The position numbers and the translations under genes were made by a program. DNA of 64,000 nucleotides, taken from contig NC_037089.1 of NCBI RefSeq assembly GCF_002994745.2, forward strand, positions 83,228,347-83,292,346, written 5' to 3'. The notes below the pieces were generated by a model. The model was not told where the DNA came from. It was given only the letters and a program-made list of their open reading frames with translations, and did no database searches. This document shows, piece after piece, positions 47,501-61,903 of the stretch (position 1 is the stretch's first letter; the number at the start of each line of letters is the position of its first letter). The stretch comes from Rosa chinensis (lineage: Eukaryota > Streptophyta > Magnoliopsida > Rosales > Rosaceae).

Positions 47501-47863
47501 CTGAAATCTATCATCATCATCATCATTGTCGTCATCGTCATTGTACAGACTTGTTTGATTTCCAAGATAATCATTGCGGAGTTCTTCTCTAATATCATCT
47601 TGAACAGCTGCCTTTTCTTGCTTAATAGAATCTTTTCTCTTTATCCATGCAATCACCTCTGTTTTGATCTCCGGTGGCACCTTATCACATTTCTTTACAC
47701 TCTTGTGAGGATCATAACCCGATAAATGACTCTTCAATCTTGTAATTCCTCCACTTTTAAAAGTGGCAAAACAAAATATACATGTTGTACCATTTCAATT
47801 TCCTTCGACGGGAGTTGCCTACTTCCATGCTGGATCATTTCCACCTCTACCGCTGCTTGCCAT
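44566..47863 (-). pseudogene. hAT transposase (BED finger, DUF659, RNase-H-like, C-terminal tail), inactivated
   Basis: The minus-strand start is MASSGRGGNDPAWK at 47863, followed by TAG where Tyr is usual, ATPVEGN, a TGA where Arg is usual, then NGTTCIFC and LKSHLSG, the BED zinc finger. The next part is an acidic, Gln-rich linker with an Asp tract (47518-47545). A Q-rich stretch QQQQQVDRSKTYRY follows. The block at 46951-46061 is the DUF659/catalytic core: KIYGCTITCDGWTDPTKMSI, LNFMVYSKGSTVFLKSVDAS, VQIVTDNASAFKKAG and FWIPCAAHCIDLIFEDIGKK. Minus-strand exons near 45424-45233 and 44985-44566 carry the C-terminal region and a Gly-, Tyr- and Asn-rich tail. Introns are likely. The two stops in the finger make this copy inactive unless they are sequence errors. 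Confidence 0.8.
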
Positions 47864-48119
47864 TTTTAATCTAGCATATAAAAATGTACTAAAACAAGTA
47901 AATATTTATTGTAACATCAATTTCACGAAACTCTACTCTTACATAACTAGAAGGTTCTTGCTCAACCGAACTTGGAATATCACCCATAACAATTAACAAC
48001 ATCATTTTTCAAAAAATATGAATGTACTTTTTTTTAGAAATCAATAGATTTGATTACTTACATCAAGAAATCTAGAAAAATACCGAAGTTTTAATCTAAA
48101 TTACATTCTAATTTCATCA

Positions 48120-48560
48120 AAAAAATTCATTATAGAAAAGAAGTTGAAGTGTAATACCTCAATAAAGTTGAGAGAATGAGAGCAGATTGCTGAGAAGAGG
48201 AGAGAGTGACTTGGTAGAGAGAGGTGAAAGACTGACGCTGATGTGCAAAGAGAGGTGAGAGTATTGAGTCTGAGAAACAAGAGAACTGGGTTATTGGGCA
48301 GAGATGAGGAGGGAAGGGGAGAAATTCAGAAAAGATGAGGAGGGGATGACATAAAAGAGAAGAAAAGGTGAGGAGAAAAGGGAAGAAAAGATGAGGAGGG
48401 CCGATAGAAAAGAGAAGAAAGAGAAGAGGAGAAAAGGAAAGAAAAGACAAAGAGGGGATGACAGAAAAGAGAAGAAAAGGGAAGAAAAGGTGGGGAGGGC
48501 CGGAGGGGACGACAGAAAAGAGGAGAAAATGGGAGAAAAATAGAGAATTGTCGGTTGCAG
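48120..48560. repeat. GA-rich purine tract (gaggagaaaagggaagaaaag units)
   Basis: About 400 bp on the + strand is nearly all purine, with recurring ggagaaaagggaagaaaag and gaggagggccgatagaaaag units. It lies upstream of the hAT transposase start. Serine- and phenylalanine-rich minus-strand frames here are low-complexity translations. Confidence 0.85.
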
Positions 48561-49439
48561 TTTGTTATATATATTATATATGTTTGATTTTTTTTTTAGA
48601 AGTACTATAACGTAGTCTATATATATAATCATTATTTTTTCTCAAGATGTTGAGGTGTGCTGCAACCCCCTCTCCGTCCGTGCCTGAGTAGCCTGCTCTG
48701 AGTCTCTTTATGCATGTTATTCACCTATTCCATTTGATAGTTACTTTAGCATTTGAACTTTTAGCTTCTTTATACTATTCAACTACAGACTATACACTCA
48801 CAGTGTGAGTAATAATAATGCCTCTCAGGTGGAGGAACTCGCCAACTAACAATAGAGGACAAACTAAGCATCATCACTAACCAAGAAAGAGTAACTTGAC
48901 GACCAAATTATTATTCAAGTCTCCCACCAATAATTTCTATGGGAAATTGGTAGGAAATTTCCTTCCCTGATCAATTTGGGGCCCTTTGTATAGTTTTATA
49001 AACATTGCACTTAATAAAATAAAATCAATAAAAAAGATGAATTACATTTAACTATTTAACCGTCTGTAGTTTGCTTCATATCTTATATCACTTTCTATTT
49101 TTAATTATGTTGATCCACTAAAACAAGAGACAATTTCCAAAAAAAAAATTCAGGTTTAAGACACAAACTACACAGTAGCTTCGTTATTCCTTACTTTTTC
49201 AAGATGCATAGCCAAAATTTAATACTCGGTTCTCTGCACTCTCTTCTCATCATGTCATCCATATATGGTTCATTGACTTCCTTTTGCAATGTCATTTGAC
49301 CTCATTTGAATAATTGAACCTTTATGGCTTTATCTTCTTTCTATTATTCAACTACAGAGTTACAAACTACATACAGAGTTACAGAAATAGTCACACACTA
49401 CACAGTACCAAATCTCTCCTCACACAGATTTGCATTTAG

Positions 49440-49650
49440 ACTTTTAGAGAATTACTTCTGACCCAAAATCGCCTTGAGGGTATTTATCCAATTCTCCTCA
49501 CCTAGATTCGCCTTGAGGGAATTTTTTTCCTCACCTAGATTCTCCTTGAGGGGATTTTCTACTCACCTAGATTCACCTTAAGGGGATTTCTCCTCACTCA
49601 AATTTGCGTTTAGGAAATCTCTCTTCACACAGATTTTCATTTAGAGAATT
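49440..49650. repeat. Minisatellite, about 43-bp units
   Basis: Four to five units of ctcacctagattcgccttgagg followed by gaattttttcctc lie just inside the right end of the hAT element. Confidence 0.75.
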
Positions 49651-49877
49651 ACTGAGTTTTTTTTTTTTTTTTACCTCAAATTTTACAGATATTTCTTCAC
49701 TTTGTCGGGATATATCGCAAATATCTAATATATTGGAGATATTTGACGATGTCGGAGAAATTTCGCAGAAACTGTAACAGATAAAATATTTACCCTCCTA
49801 GATATATTGATCCTTCGAAAAAATGAGATATCGGGGGATATATCAAAAATATCGCAGAGATTTAGAACCTATGATAC

Positions 49878-51087
49878 GAGTTTTTGTATTGGAACGTCAT
49901 CGCTAGAAGAAACCGTCAGCGTTGAGAAATGTTGTACCTTCCGTGGCAGCTTTGCCAAATTAGACGTTAGATCCGGCTTCATCTTATGGCAAACCTTCAT
50001 GTTGCCGGACAATAATGGAAACTTGGGACAATATTCCGGAGTGGCAATATGGGGAAGTAGTCCATCAATTGATGCTCTCAGGAAACATGTCTATATTGCC
50101 ACTGGGAACACGTATTCGGTCCCCGAAAATGTAAGTCAATGTCAAGAAAATCAGAACAGTTCAACGGTACCTACTCATCCAGATGCCTGTGTAGAGCCTG
50201 ACAACCATGGTAATTCAATCCTGGCACTTGATTTGGACACTGGTAATGTCAAATGGTACTGGCAATTGGGCGGCTAGGATGTATGGTTTGTGCAGTGTGG
50301 GTTTAATGCTTCAGCTTACCTCCTGGACCTAATGTGGATGCTGATTTTGGGGAAGCACCTATGATGCTTAGTGCACAAGTCAATGGGAGCAAGCTAGATT
50401 TAGTTGTTGCCGTTCAGAAAAGCGGGTTTGCATGGGCTCTAGATCGGAATAATGGCAGCCTTGTGTGGTCTACGGTACATGAATTTGACTAACTTTTCAT
50501 TTCATCAAACAACGTTACTGCGATTCTCCTAAATAAGTAATAACAAAATATTTAAAACAAGATTGATATCTGACTAGTTATGTTATCAAATACATGTACA
50601 TTACAATGCGATTCTCCTAAATCAACTATTTTAATTGATGTGTAGCAAGCTGGGCCTAGTGGCATTGGTGGAGGAGGAATTTGGGGAGCAGCTACTGATG
50701 CGAAAAGGGTATACACCAACATTGGTAATTCTGGTGCCAAAAATTTCACTCTCAAGCCATCGAACAAGGTAACGACTTCGGGTGGATGGGTGGCAATGGA
50801 CTCTGGCAGTGGCGAGATTCTATGGTCAACAGCGAATCCCAGCAATGCAACTTCTTATGGACCAGTTAGCGTAGCTAATTAATGATGTCCTTTTTGGTGG
50901 ATCCACAAGCCCAAAAGGGGAGATATACGCCATGGACGCCAAGACTGGCGAAGTTTTGTGGTCCTATGTCACCGGAGCAACCGTGTATGTTGGCATGTCC
51001 ATAAGCAATGGTTGCATTTACATTGGCAATGGATATAGACCTCCATTTACTGCTGGAACCTCGTTGTTCGCCTTCTGTGTAACATAA
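49878..51087 (+). pseudogene. P4: PVADH-like pseudogene, exons 3-4
   Basis: Exon 3 starts at the hAT border without a recognisable acceptor: FCIGTSSLEETVSVEKCCTF, RGSFAKLDVRSGFILWQTFM, LPDNNGNLGQYSGVAIWGSS and VPENVSQCQENQ. The conserved GGYDVW is GG-stop-DVW (TAG for Tyr), and a frameshift follows near AYLLDL. VAVQKSGFAWALDRNNGSLV closes the exon at 50475 with a GT. Exon 4 (from 50647) reads QAGPSGIGGGGIWGAATDAK and GGWVAMDSGSGEILWSTANP, has a stop plus shift after VSVAN, and ends TAGTSLFAFCVT at 51085. It is the continuation of the gene begun at 41071 and is non-functional. Confidence 0.85.
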
Positions 51088-51401
51088 GCAACTCTATATA
51101 TGTGTAATAAGGCATCTCCAAATAACAACGTAGATGTAAAACCAAATGAATAAACTTTGATTACTATAAATGTAAAATGAAGTATTATATACTCTAGTAT
51201 ATAAGCTTATCAACTCGAATGCCTACTTCTTGATGTAATGTGGCTCTACATGTATGACGTATCTTAAATCCATAATATAATCTCGTCATTAATAAATGTA
51301 ATGCATTAATGTTGTATAACAGCAAAATTATACGCTAATCTTATATAAATACGCAGGATAAGTCCAAGCATTCAGCGTAACCACTTCAAGCTTTCACTGG
51401 A

Positions 51402-53813
51402 ATGGCGCCTTTAGGATTCTCCAATACTTTTTTTCTCCTTTCTCTATGTATGTTCTTTATAGCTATGACACCAAGCTCAGGTTTCAATATTGTAAGCCCC
51501 ACTCGCACTCTCTCATTAATTTGTTAATTACATGCTGGTTGCTCACAAATTGTTGGTTCACTTGTTTGTTTCCAGTGGCCTTCTGCAGAGAAATACAAGC
51601 CTAGCACTCAAGATTGGCCGAACCATGGAGGAGACTTGTATAACAGAAGATATGCTAACACGGAGAAGAAGATAAGCCCTGCAACAGTTTCCAATCTCAG
51701 TGTGAAGTGGAAATTCTCCGTGGGAGGTGACATAACTGTAACACCAACCATTTCTGATGGCATTCTCTACTTCCCTAGCTGGAATGGATATCTCTATGCC
51801 GTTAAAGAATCTGATGGATCCCTTGTCTGGAAGAAGAATGTGCAGAAGTTGACAGGCTTCAATAACACTGGCTTCATTCTCAATGTCAACTCCACAGTGA
51901 CAAGATCAACCCCAACAATCGCCGGTGACCTTCTCATTGTTGGAATCTATGGTCCTGCTTTTGTCATTGCTGTCAAAAGGTCCAATGGGAAGCTCGTTTG
52001 GTCTACCAGGGTTGACAACCACACCAGAGCCTTTGTCACCATGTCTGGAACATATTACAATGGGTTAGTCAACTTTTCTGTTATGTTTTAATTCTTAGTT
52101 TCAATTTTAGGATTAGAAATTCTCTGAAAGTATGGTTTTAGCCCTTTGAATTATACAGTGCTAGTTAACTCATCAGTAAGTCAATGGTGTTACTTCAAAA
52201 GAAGTTGAAGTTGGGAAAAAGATAAGGAACACCATGTGGTTCGTGGCTGTTTATGCCTGCTTCTGTAGAATCATGAGAATCTTTTATGCCAACTTGATAT
52301 ATTAAGTATTCAGTAATGTGCCAAATAGCTTGCTGTAACCCATGTTTCTGTTTAATTATATTGTAGTTTCTGTATATGTCAACAGAGGTGTTAGACTCTG
52401 TCCAACTTAACATACAGGTCTTTGTTTAATTTTATGACAATGTTTAGATCCTTTCAAGACATCCTATTTGTTTTGTGTGAAACTGAAGTGATCACTTACC
52501 TCGAACCCTACTTAAATTTATAGTAGTACACTAGTACTGCTAGTGCATATACATACCACCTGTCTATAATGGTAGCTAGTCTACAATGTGATTAGCATAT
52601 ATAGTCATGGACCAGGATATACAATCCTTAGAGGCACCAAATTTCAATTTATAATCAAATTATTGTATGTACCTTTGAAAGGGGATACTATGTCGGAACA
52701 TCCTCTCTAGAAGAAGGCCTCACCATCGATCTGTGCTGCACATTTCGGGGGAGCTTCCTTAAATTAGATGTCCAAACAGGAGCAATCTTGTGGCAGACCT
52801 TCATGCTACCAGACAACTTTGGCAAGTTTGGAGAGTACGCTGGTGCAGCAATCTGGGGAAGTTATCGATGTGAAGCGCAACCATGTCTACATTGCCACTT
52901 CGAACCTGTATTCAGCTCCTCCGCGTATAATTGAATGCCAGGAAAGGGAAAATAATCAAACCATACCTTCACAACCAGACGCCTGCGTTGAGCCTGACAA
53001 CCACTCCGAGTCTATTGTAGCCCTTGATTTAGACACCGGCAAAATCAAATGGTACAAGCAGCTGGGAGGCTATGATATATGGTTCGGTGCATGCCATCGG
53101 CATTTGGACCCAAGGTGCCCTCCCGGTCCAAGTCCAGACGCTGATTTTGGGGAAGCACCAATGATGCTTACCACAAAAATTAATGGGACTAAGAGAGATA
53201 TAGTAGTTGCTGTTCAGAAAAGTGGGTTTGCATGGGCTCTGGACCGAGATACTGGTATCTTAGTGTGGTCTACGGTTAGTTTTCTAGTTGAACTATTGGA
53301 TTAACTAAAACTGGTCTTATTTCTGTACAAATCACTGAACAACATGCTTTGATACAGGAAGCTGGACCAGGAGGCTTAGGAGGAGGAGCCATGTGGGGTG
53401 CAGCCACTGACGAAAAGAGGGTCTATACTAACATTGCCAACAGCCAACACAAGAACTTCACCCTAAAACCATCCCAGAACACTACAATTGCTGGTGGATG
53501 GGTAGCAATGGAGGCTCGCAGTGGCAATATCTTATGGTCCACGGCCAATGCTAATGATGCTACTGCCCCGGCTGCTGTTACTGTGGCTAATGGTGTTGTT
53601 TTTGGTGGCTCTACGTACCGACAAGGACCAATATATGCAATGAATGCTAAGACAGGAAAGATTTTGTGGTCGTATGATACAGGAGCAACTGTGTATGGGG
53701 GGATTTCGGTGAGCAATGGATGCATTTACCTCGGAAATGGTTACAAGGTCTTTAATGGATTTGTTAACCCAAATTATACTGCAGGAACCTCGTTCTATGC
53801 CTTCTGTGTTTAA
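51402..53813 (+). pseudogene. P5: PVADH-like gene with a single 8-bp deletion
   Basis: Exons are 51402-51491 (signal peptide MAPLGFSNTFFLLSLCMFFI then AMTPSSGFNI), 51576-52063, 52682-53274 and 53358-53813, with consensus GT-AG introns in the same positions as P2. All propeller blades are present: GYLYAVKESDGSLVWKK, NGKLVWSTRVDNHT, VQTGAILWQTFMLP, TGKIKWYKQLGGYDIW, DTGILVW, SGNILWST, KTGKILWSYDTGATVYGGIS and YAFCV at the end. In exon 3 the conserved WGS-SPSID-V is reduced: ggaagt is followed by tatcgatgtg at 52861, 8 bp shorter than the other copies. This shifts the frame to a TGA about 80 nt later. Everything else is open, so it is either very recently inactivated or carries an assembly error. 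Confidence 0.85.
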
Positions 53814-55076
53814 TAACTACAAATATCCCCCCCCCCCCCCAGTGCAATATGTATCTTTTCTCTTAGATAAAATGATCAACACTAATAATTACAGTAATGA
53901 ATCTTCTGAAGTGCCTAATACCACAAGGTGCAGTGTTTGATATATCAGAAATAAGAGCATGCATTATCCAAATATAGCATATAATTTCAACTGGTTTGAT
54001 CCCTCAACTAGCTTCACTAGAATTGACATCCTGGTAAACAAAGAAAGGATTAGAAGTTTAGAACAATTTAAGTGTGGGAAAACCACCGGATTCAACATAT
54101 GCATGCAAAAATGTCATGCTAGTACAAGAACTAAGCATACTATACTAGATAAACAAACTGAAAGCGTTTTGCACATCAATGAAAGCAAACTGACTGGCAG
54201 TCAAACAAGCGAAAGGTTCACCGATGGAGAATGGCTAAATGAAGCATAATAAGAAGTGCTGAGATGAGTCACACTTGCCATGACTGTGACTTACAATCCC
54301 CTACATTTTTCTCAACAAAGAATCCAGCAATTCTCATATTTTCGACCATGATACAGTGACTGTGACTTAACAATCCCCTGAATGCAGACTGAAATTAGGT
54401 TTTCTCTTACCCAAATACCCACTAATAAGTGCAAGCAGCCTCAGGAGTTATGATGCTTTCTGTGACTACCAATTTGCAGTGAGCATTCATAAAATTACAA
54501 GCAAATTCATATGATAAATTTATTTACCCATATTGAACCATATATCTTCCCAGAAAGAAACCCATGCAGATTCTTGAAGCTAAGTAACCATAACAGATTT
54601 TTTAACAGAAAAAAAAAAAAAAAAAAAAAAAAAACAGTCAAATTAGAAAATATATGTATGATCTTAATCAACAACTTATACTAAAGTATCAGCAGAACTT
54701 CATTAATGTAACTGAACCATCTATGATCTTAATCAGCAACTTAAACACAATATAATTCAAACATGAGACAACAAAAGAGAACACCACTCTTCACAGAAAG
54801 CAGAAAGCTTTACCTATCATTGAAGTTATTGAAATCACTCCACCCAAAAAGAGCAGCTTTCTGAAGATTTCCGGGCATCGGGTTCGGGTACCCGGGGGGC
54901 CCAGAACATAGCCTGCCCTCTTGGCCCATCATGAAGAAAGAACTGGACTGTCGTCTAGCCCAGACCCACTTCACTTCAACCAAAACGGCGTCGTCCGAAG
55001 CACCTCCATCCCAAAAGTAATAAATGACTTCAGCTCCGCCGTAGTCTCAGCTCCACAGCTCTCGTTAAACCCCGAA
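53814..55076. other. Intergenic region between P5 and the GUF1 gene
   Basis: It contains a C10 run at 53829, an A-run of about 28 at 54608, and AT-rich DNA. A 96-codon open frame at 53959-54249 has no family resemblance. An open frame in phase with the GUF1 start runs 52 codons further upstream (54921-55076), but conserved sequence begins only at 55077. The GC-rich tcgggttcgggtacccgggg at 54880 could mark the core promoter or 5' leader. Confidence 0.6.
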
Positions 55077-58000
55077 ATGGGTTTTCTCAGCAGAGCCTCT
55101 AAAACCCTGAAACCACCAAAGAACCTATCTTTACTACAAACCCACCTTACCTTAAACCCTTTATCCTCTATTTTCAGGCGCAACCCAGTTTCCACCAACT
55201 TCAACTACGACCCATTGAGATTGAGCCAAGCTTTTTGCTCCCATTCTCGCCAGAGCAGCAAAGAAAACGCCGTGGATTTGAGCCAGTACCCTGCTGAGAG
55301 GATCAGAAACTTCTCCATTATCGCCCATGTGGATCACGGCAAGTCTACTCTGGCAGATAGGCTCTTGGAGCTCACTGGGACCATTAAGAGAGGCCATGGT
55401 CAGCCTCAGTACCTTGATAAATTGCAGGTATATGAAACTTTAATGATTGTTTCTGTCATTTAGAGAGAGAAAGATTCTTGCTTTGTTTAGGATGTGTGGA
55501 TTTAATGGTTGTTTGGTAAATGGGATTGGTTTTCCTTGCTTGTTTCAGCTGAATGTTGTGGTGTATTTGCTGTTTTGTGTATAAAGGTTATGAATTGAAA
55601 TGGTTGCTTACTTGCTTTGAAGCTCTTGAACTTTTGTTAAGAAAATGGAAAAGCATTTTTTATTTAAAATGCCCATTTGATATATAGTTGATGTTTTTAT
55701 TCGGTTGCGTTTGAAGCTCTTGATGTTCTTAGCATAGTGTAGGAAGGAACCTGTGTGTTATTAAGAAAAAGAAAATGTGGTTGTACTTCATATGTTCATT
55801 TTGATTTGGGTTGTGGTAGGTGGAGAGAGAAAGGGGAATTACTGTAAAGGCGCAGACAGCTACCATGTTCCACAAGCACAGTTTTCATGGTGCGGATAAA
55901 GATGGAGCCGGTGAAGAACCGAGTTTTCTACTGAATCTGATCGACACCCCGGGTCATGTGGACTTTAGCTATGAAGTATCGAGATCACTAGCCGCTTGCC
56001 AGGGTGCCCTTTTGGTTGTTGATGCTGCTCAGGGTGTTCAAGCGCAAACTGTGGCGAATTTTTATCTTGCGTTTGAATCTAACTTGGCAATAATACCTGT
56101 CATCAACAAAATTGACCAGCCGACTGCTGATCCCGAACGTGTCAAAGCTCAGCTTAAGTCAATGTTTGATCTCGACGCAAGTGATGCTCTTTTAACGTCT
56201 GCGAAAACAGGACAGGGGCTTGAGCATGTCCTTCCTGCAGTCATAGAGCGCGTACCACCTCCTCCTGGGAAGAGCGAGTCACCTTTGCGGATGCTTTTGT
56301 TGGATTCATACTATGATGAATATAAAGGAGTTATATGCCATGTTGCAGTTGTTGATGGGATGCTGCGCAAGGGGGACAAAATTGCATCCGCAGCAACTGG
56401 CCAAGCTTATGACATTTTGGATGTTGGGATCATGCATCCCGAGCTTACTTCCACAGGAGTCCTTCATACTGGACAAGTTGGGTATGTTGTGAGTGGCATG
56501 CGTTCGACCAAAGAGGCACGTATTGGGGACACACTTCATCATAATAAAACCATCGTCCAGCCCCTGTCAGGTATTTATATATCTATTTATTATTCATAGT
56601 TGAGGTATTCTATTATCACTGATGGTGTTCAAATTGTAGGGTTCAAGCCTGCAAAACATATGGTGTTTTCTGGTCTTTACCCTGCTGATGGATCTGATTT
56701 TGAGGCACTTAACCATGCAATTGAGAGACTGACCTGCAACGATGCTAGTGTGTCTGTAGCCAGAGAGAGTAGCACAGCACTAGGTCTGGGTTTTAGGTAG
56801 GGAACTTATTACTAAAACAGTAAAACCTTTTTGCACCTGCAAAAATAAAGTGGTTTGCTTCTACCATGATTGATATTCAGTTATTATTTTGATATAATTT
56901 TAAATGTTATGACTTCTATCTTGTTGAACTGTAGGTGTGGTTTCTTAGGGTTACTTCACATGGATGTTTTTCACCAGCGGCTTGAACAGGTAACCAAATA
57001 GTGATTCTAGGGATATTTTAAAGAAATTTTCATAATGAAGGTATCACTTCAGTATGAGAAAGGCACAATTAAGAGTCTAATGTTTCTCCCTCATGTCATA
57101 ATATTAAATAAGAACTTTTCTTAATACACCAGAATGAAAAGTTTATGATATTTTCCAACCAAAAGCTTTTCTTGAAAGAAAAGAACTCCATCAAAGAACT
57201 TATTGATTGCATATTTAACATTCACTTATATGCACCTACAAAATTTGTGGATTACAGGAACATGGAGCTCATGTAATTTCTACAATTCCAACTGTTCCTT
57301 ATATTTATGAGTATTCTGATGGGAGGTATGTGTTTAATGCTAATTTTGTAATCTTACAAATCTCATATGGTTTACCAAACATAATGTGGGTTCTATTCTA
57401 GCAAAGTAGAAGTTCAGAATCCTGCCGCATTGGTCGCAAACTCCAAGAAACAAGTAACGGCTTGTTGGGAACCTACAGTTCTAGCTACCATCATTATTCC
57501 TAGTGAGTAAGCTCTCGCACACCCTTAGCATGTCTTTTTACCTCTCCACGCTGGGAGGCATTTATTCATACAGCAGACTCCTAAGTTAATTTGTTGTCCA
57601 ATTGAAGGTATGTGGGGGCTGTAATCACCCTCTGCTCTGAGCGGAGAGGTCAGCAGTTGGAGTATACATTCATAGACAGGTAATTTTTCAATGATATGTC
57701 AAATTGAAAGATGAAAATAGCCTTCAAGGTGTCACTTTGAGCATCTTGCTTTAATGTCTCCTGCCTCATCAACCATTGAGTCAAAGTCCAGTTGCTTACA
57801 TTTATTTATAAAAGAATAGTACTTTATCAGAGTTTGGTTACAGTTGTTGCAATTTGATCCAAAATTTCGTGAGCATGGATTTCATGCTCATAAGATCTAA
57901 ATTGTGTTTATTACTGGACATGGGTTTGTTCAACACAGATGAGTAATCCCCGGGATGTTGCCTTACCTACTCATAAAGTTTATTTGCTGATTAAGCTCGT

Positions 58001-59097
58001 CTGTAATTGAGATACTGTAATCTGATCTATGCAGTCAACGAGCCTTCATGAAATACCGCTTGCCTTTGAGGGAAATTGTTGTTGACTTTTACAATGAACT
58101 GAAGAGTATTACATCAGGATATGCAACATTTGATTATGAGGACTCAGAGTAAGTTTCAACTCTCGCATTTATACACACACACATCTACTAGAGAAACCTA
58201 ACGGCTGGATAAGGAAGGATGATATACTAGTGCCAAGCAAAGGGATTGAACTATCAATTGGTATCTGATAAATTGGTGCTGCAAATTTTCAATTGATCAT
58301 AATCAGAATGGGTAGCATACTACTATTAAATGCTTAGGTAGAGCAATTCCTCTTGTAGTTGATGGTTTAAACTCGAAGGAAAAACCAGAACCTTATTGCA
58401 TTTATATTGTTATAATAATTTTATTCATGGCTCATACTTGACTGCCTTTGATGGTTTCCTGAGTCATTAGATCTAATAGACAAGAGACAACTGTTATTTT
58501 TTTTTATGTATGGTAACTACAAACTCATTTCATTCCCTCTGATGTCTTTTGAAATAAAACAGATATCAGCAATCTGATATGGTTAAACTTGATATCCTTC
58601 TAAATGGACAACCAGTCGATGCAATGGCAACTATTGTTCATAATTTGAAGGCGCAACGTATTGGTCGTGAACTGGTGGAGAAGCTGAAGAAATATATAGA
58701 CAGGTATGCTTAGCTATACATAATTGTAATTTTTTCCATCTTTTTTCCCTTCTTTCTGTATGATGGGATCTTTGATTCTGAGCAGGCAAATGTTTGAGAT
58801 AACTATACAAGCTGCAATTGGAACAAAGGTTGTTGCAAGGGAGACGTAAGTATCATTTAATGTTTCTGCCTCTCATGCAACGACTATTCACACATATACT
58901 GTTCAGCTAAGCTTCTCTATGTTTGTCTTAGGATTTCTGCTATGAGAAAAAATGTTCTTGCCAAGTGTTATGGTGGTGATGTTTCTCGAAAGAGGAAGCT
59001 ATTAGACAAGCAAAAGGAAGGGAAGAAGCGAATGAAGCGTGTTGGTTCTATAGATATACCTCAGGAGGCATTTCATGAACTACTAAAGAGCTCATAG
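55077..59097 (+). CDS. GUF1: Mitochondrial translation factor GUF1 / EF4 (LepA-type GTPase)
   Basis: The gene has eleven exons: 55077-55427, 55820-56570, 56640-56796, 56935-56989, 57258-57325, 57402-57506, 57608-57679, 58035-58148, 58563-58703, 58786-58845 and 58932-59097. They sum to 2040 nt, 679 codons plus stop, with GT-AG borders. The start [11 protein letters not shown] is chosen because it matches plant GUF1 N-termini. Residues 1-70 are Arg-, Ser- and Leu-rich, like a mitochondrial presequence. Then come G1 AHVDHGKS (83-90), [14 protein letters not shown] (switch I region), G3 DTPGH (159-163) and G4 NKID (213-216). Domain II, the EF-G-like [18 protein letters not shown] region and the LepA-specific C-terminal domain ending in [20 protein letters not shown] and [10 protein letters not shown] follow. 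EF4 binds ribosomes and promotes back-translocation and fidelity, here in mitochondria. It is complete and convergent with the WRKY gene. Confidence 0.93.
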
Positions 59098-59992
59098 AAA
59101 AGCAGCTGATGGTAATGACTGATTCTTACTTTATGTTCCTTTTGCATTTATGTTGTCAAAATGATCTATGGCACCAGAAGCATTACAAAATTTTTTGGTT
59201 GCATGACTAAATTATGTCTTTCATTCCAAGATTTTTGGTAGCATGAGAGAAAGTTTCAAATATTTCTAATTTGTTAGGTTAGTGAAATTAATGACCAGGT
59301 TTTCTTTTCGCGTTACACACTTATATGTGGATTCCCATTTTTGTAGGCCTATAGTTTATGTGGCTTATTATAGGAGCCACTCTTCAAGGTTTTCAGATAT
59401 AGATTACTTTGGCTAACCTTCACGATGAGGAACATAACAAGGTAGAGGAAGACCATTGGCTTATTTTTTTTGTTGGAACAACAAAAATGAAAGGATTGTG
59501 GTGCATTGGCTTCAAATTTTTGGAGTGGAGGAAGACCATTTTTGATCGTTAAAATGATAGTTTTTTTTCTTCTTACAGATTACACTTTGTAATATATTGA
59601 TTGTTCAAATAATGTCTCTGGTTAGTTGGTAGAGTGAACTGTCTAAGTTTCAACTCTGTCTTCTGATGCATACAGAAGAATTGCCCATTAGAGCCGTTAA
59701 ACCCCCCCCCAAGTCGTATTTTGTATCTCGCAAACAGTTGGTAATGTGCTGCAATTTTATTAATTGACGATCATAGTTTCAGAACAGGGTGAGCCTGTGA
59801 ATAAACGGCTACATCTCTTGATTACAGTAACTACTGGTAATTGACATATCTAACATGTGATCTTGTCAGAATATTGATCTAGACCACACATTTGAGTAAC
59901 ATTTTACACGGTTGATAGTCCATATTGATGGTCTGACAAAATAACATCTGAGATTGTCCAACTTTAGGAAATTCAGTTTCCGATCACATAAT
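59098..59992. other. Convergent 3' intergenic region
   Basis: About 0.9 kb lies between the GUF1 stop and the WRKY stop on the other strand. It holds the 3'-untranslated sequences of both and a C10 run at 59701. No gene was seen. Confidence 0.7.

Positions 59993-61903
<1,911 letters not shown>

Larger units (their letters stand above)
44412..49868 (-). mobile_element. hAT-type transposon containing a decayed transposase gene
   Basis: The left end AAGGTTTTAAATATCGGTAT and the complement of the right end, AGGTTCTAAATCTCTGCGAT, are similar and both continue into atatcggtattttc/gatatattttt-like subterminal repeats. The right edge lies a few bases before P4 exon 3. The element is about 5.4 kb with its transposase on the minus strand. 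The exact edges and the 8-bp target duplication were not resolved by eye. Confidence 0.6.

Noticed and set aside
48130..48632. Ser- and Phe-rich minus-strand protein of about 110 residues
   Set aside because: It is the complement of a purine-rich tract, with low complexity and no domain.
53959..54249. 96-codon open frame downstream of P5
   Set aside because: No signal peptide, domain or family resemblance. It lies in the probable 3' region of P5 and is most simply a chance frame.
54921..55076. In-frame upstream Met giving GUF1 a 52-residue longer N-terminus
   Set aside because: The extension ([10 protein letters not shown]...) resembles no GUF1 N-terminus that I know, whereas [11 protein letters not shown] at 55077 does, and it gives a presequence-like start.
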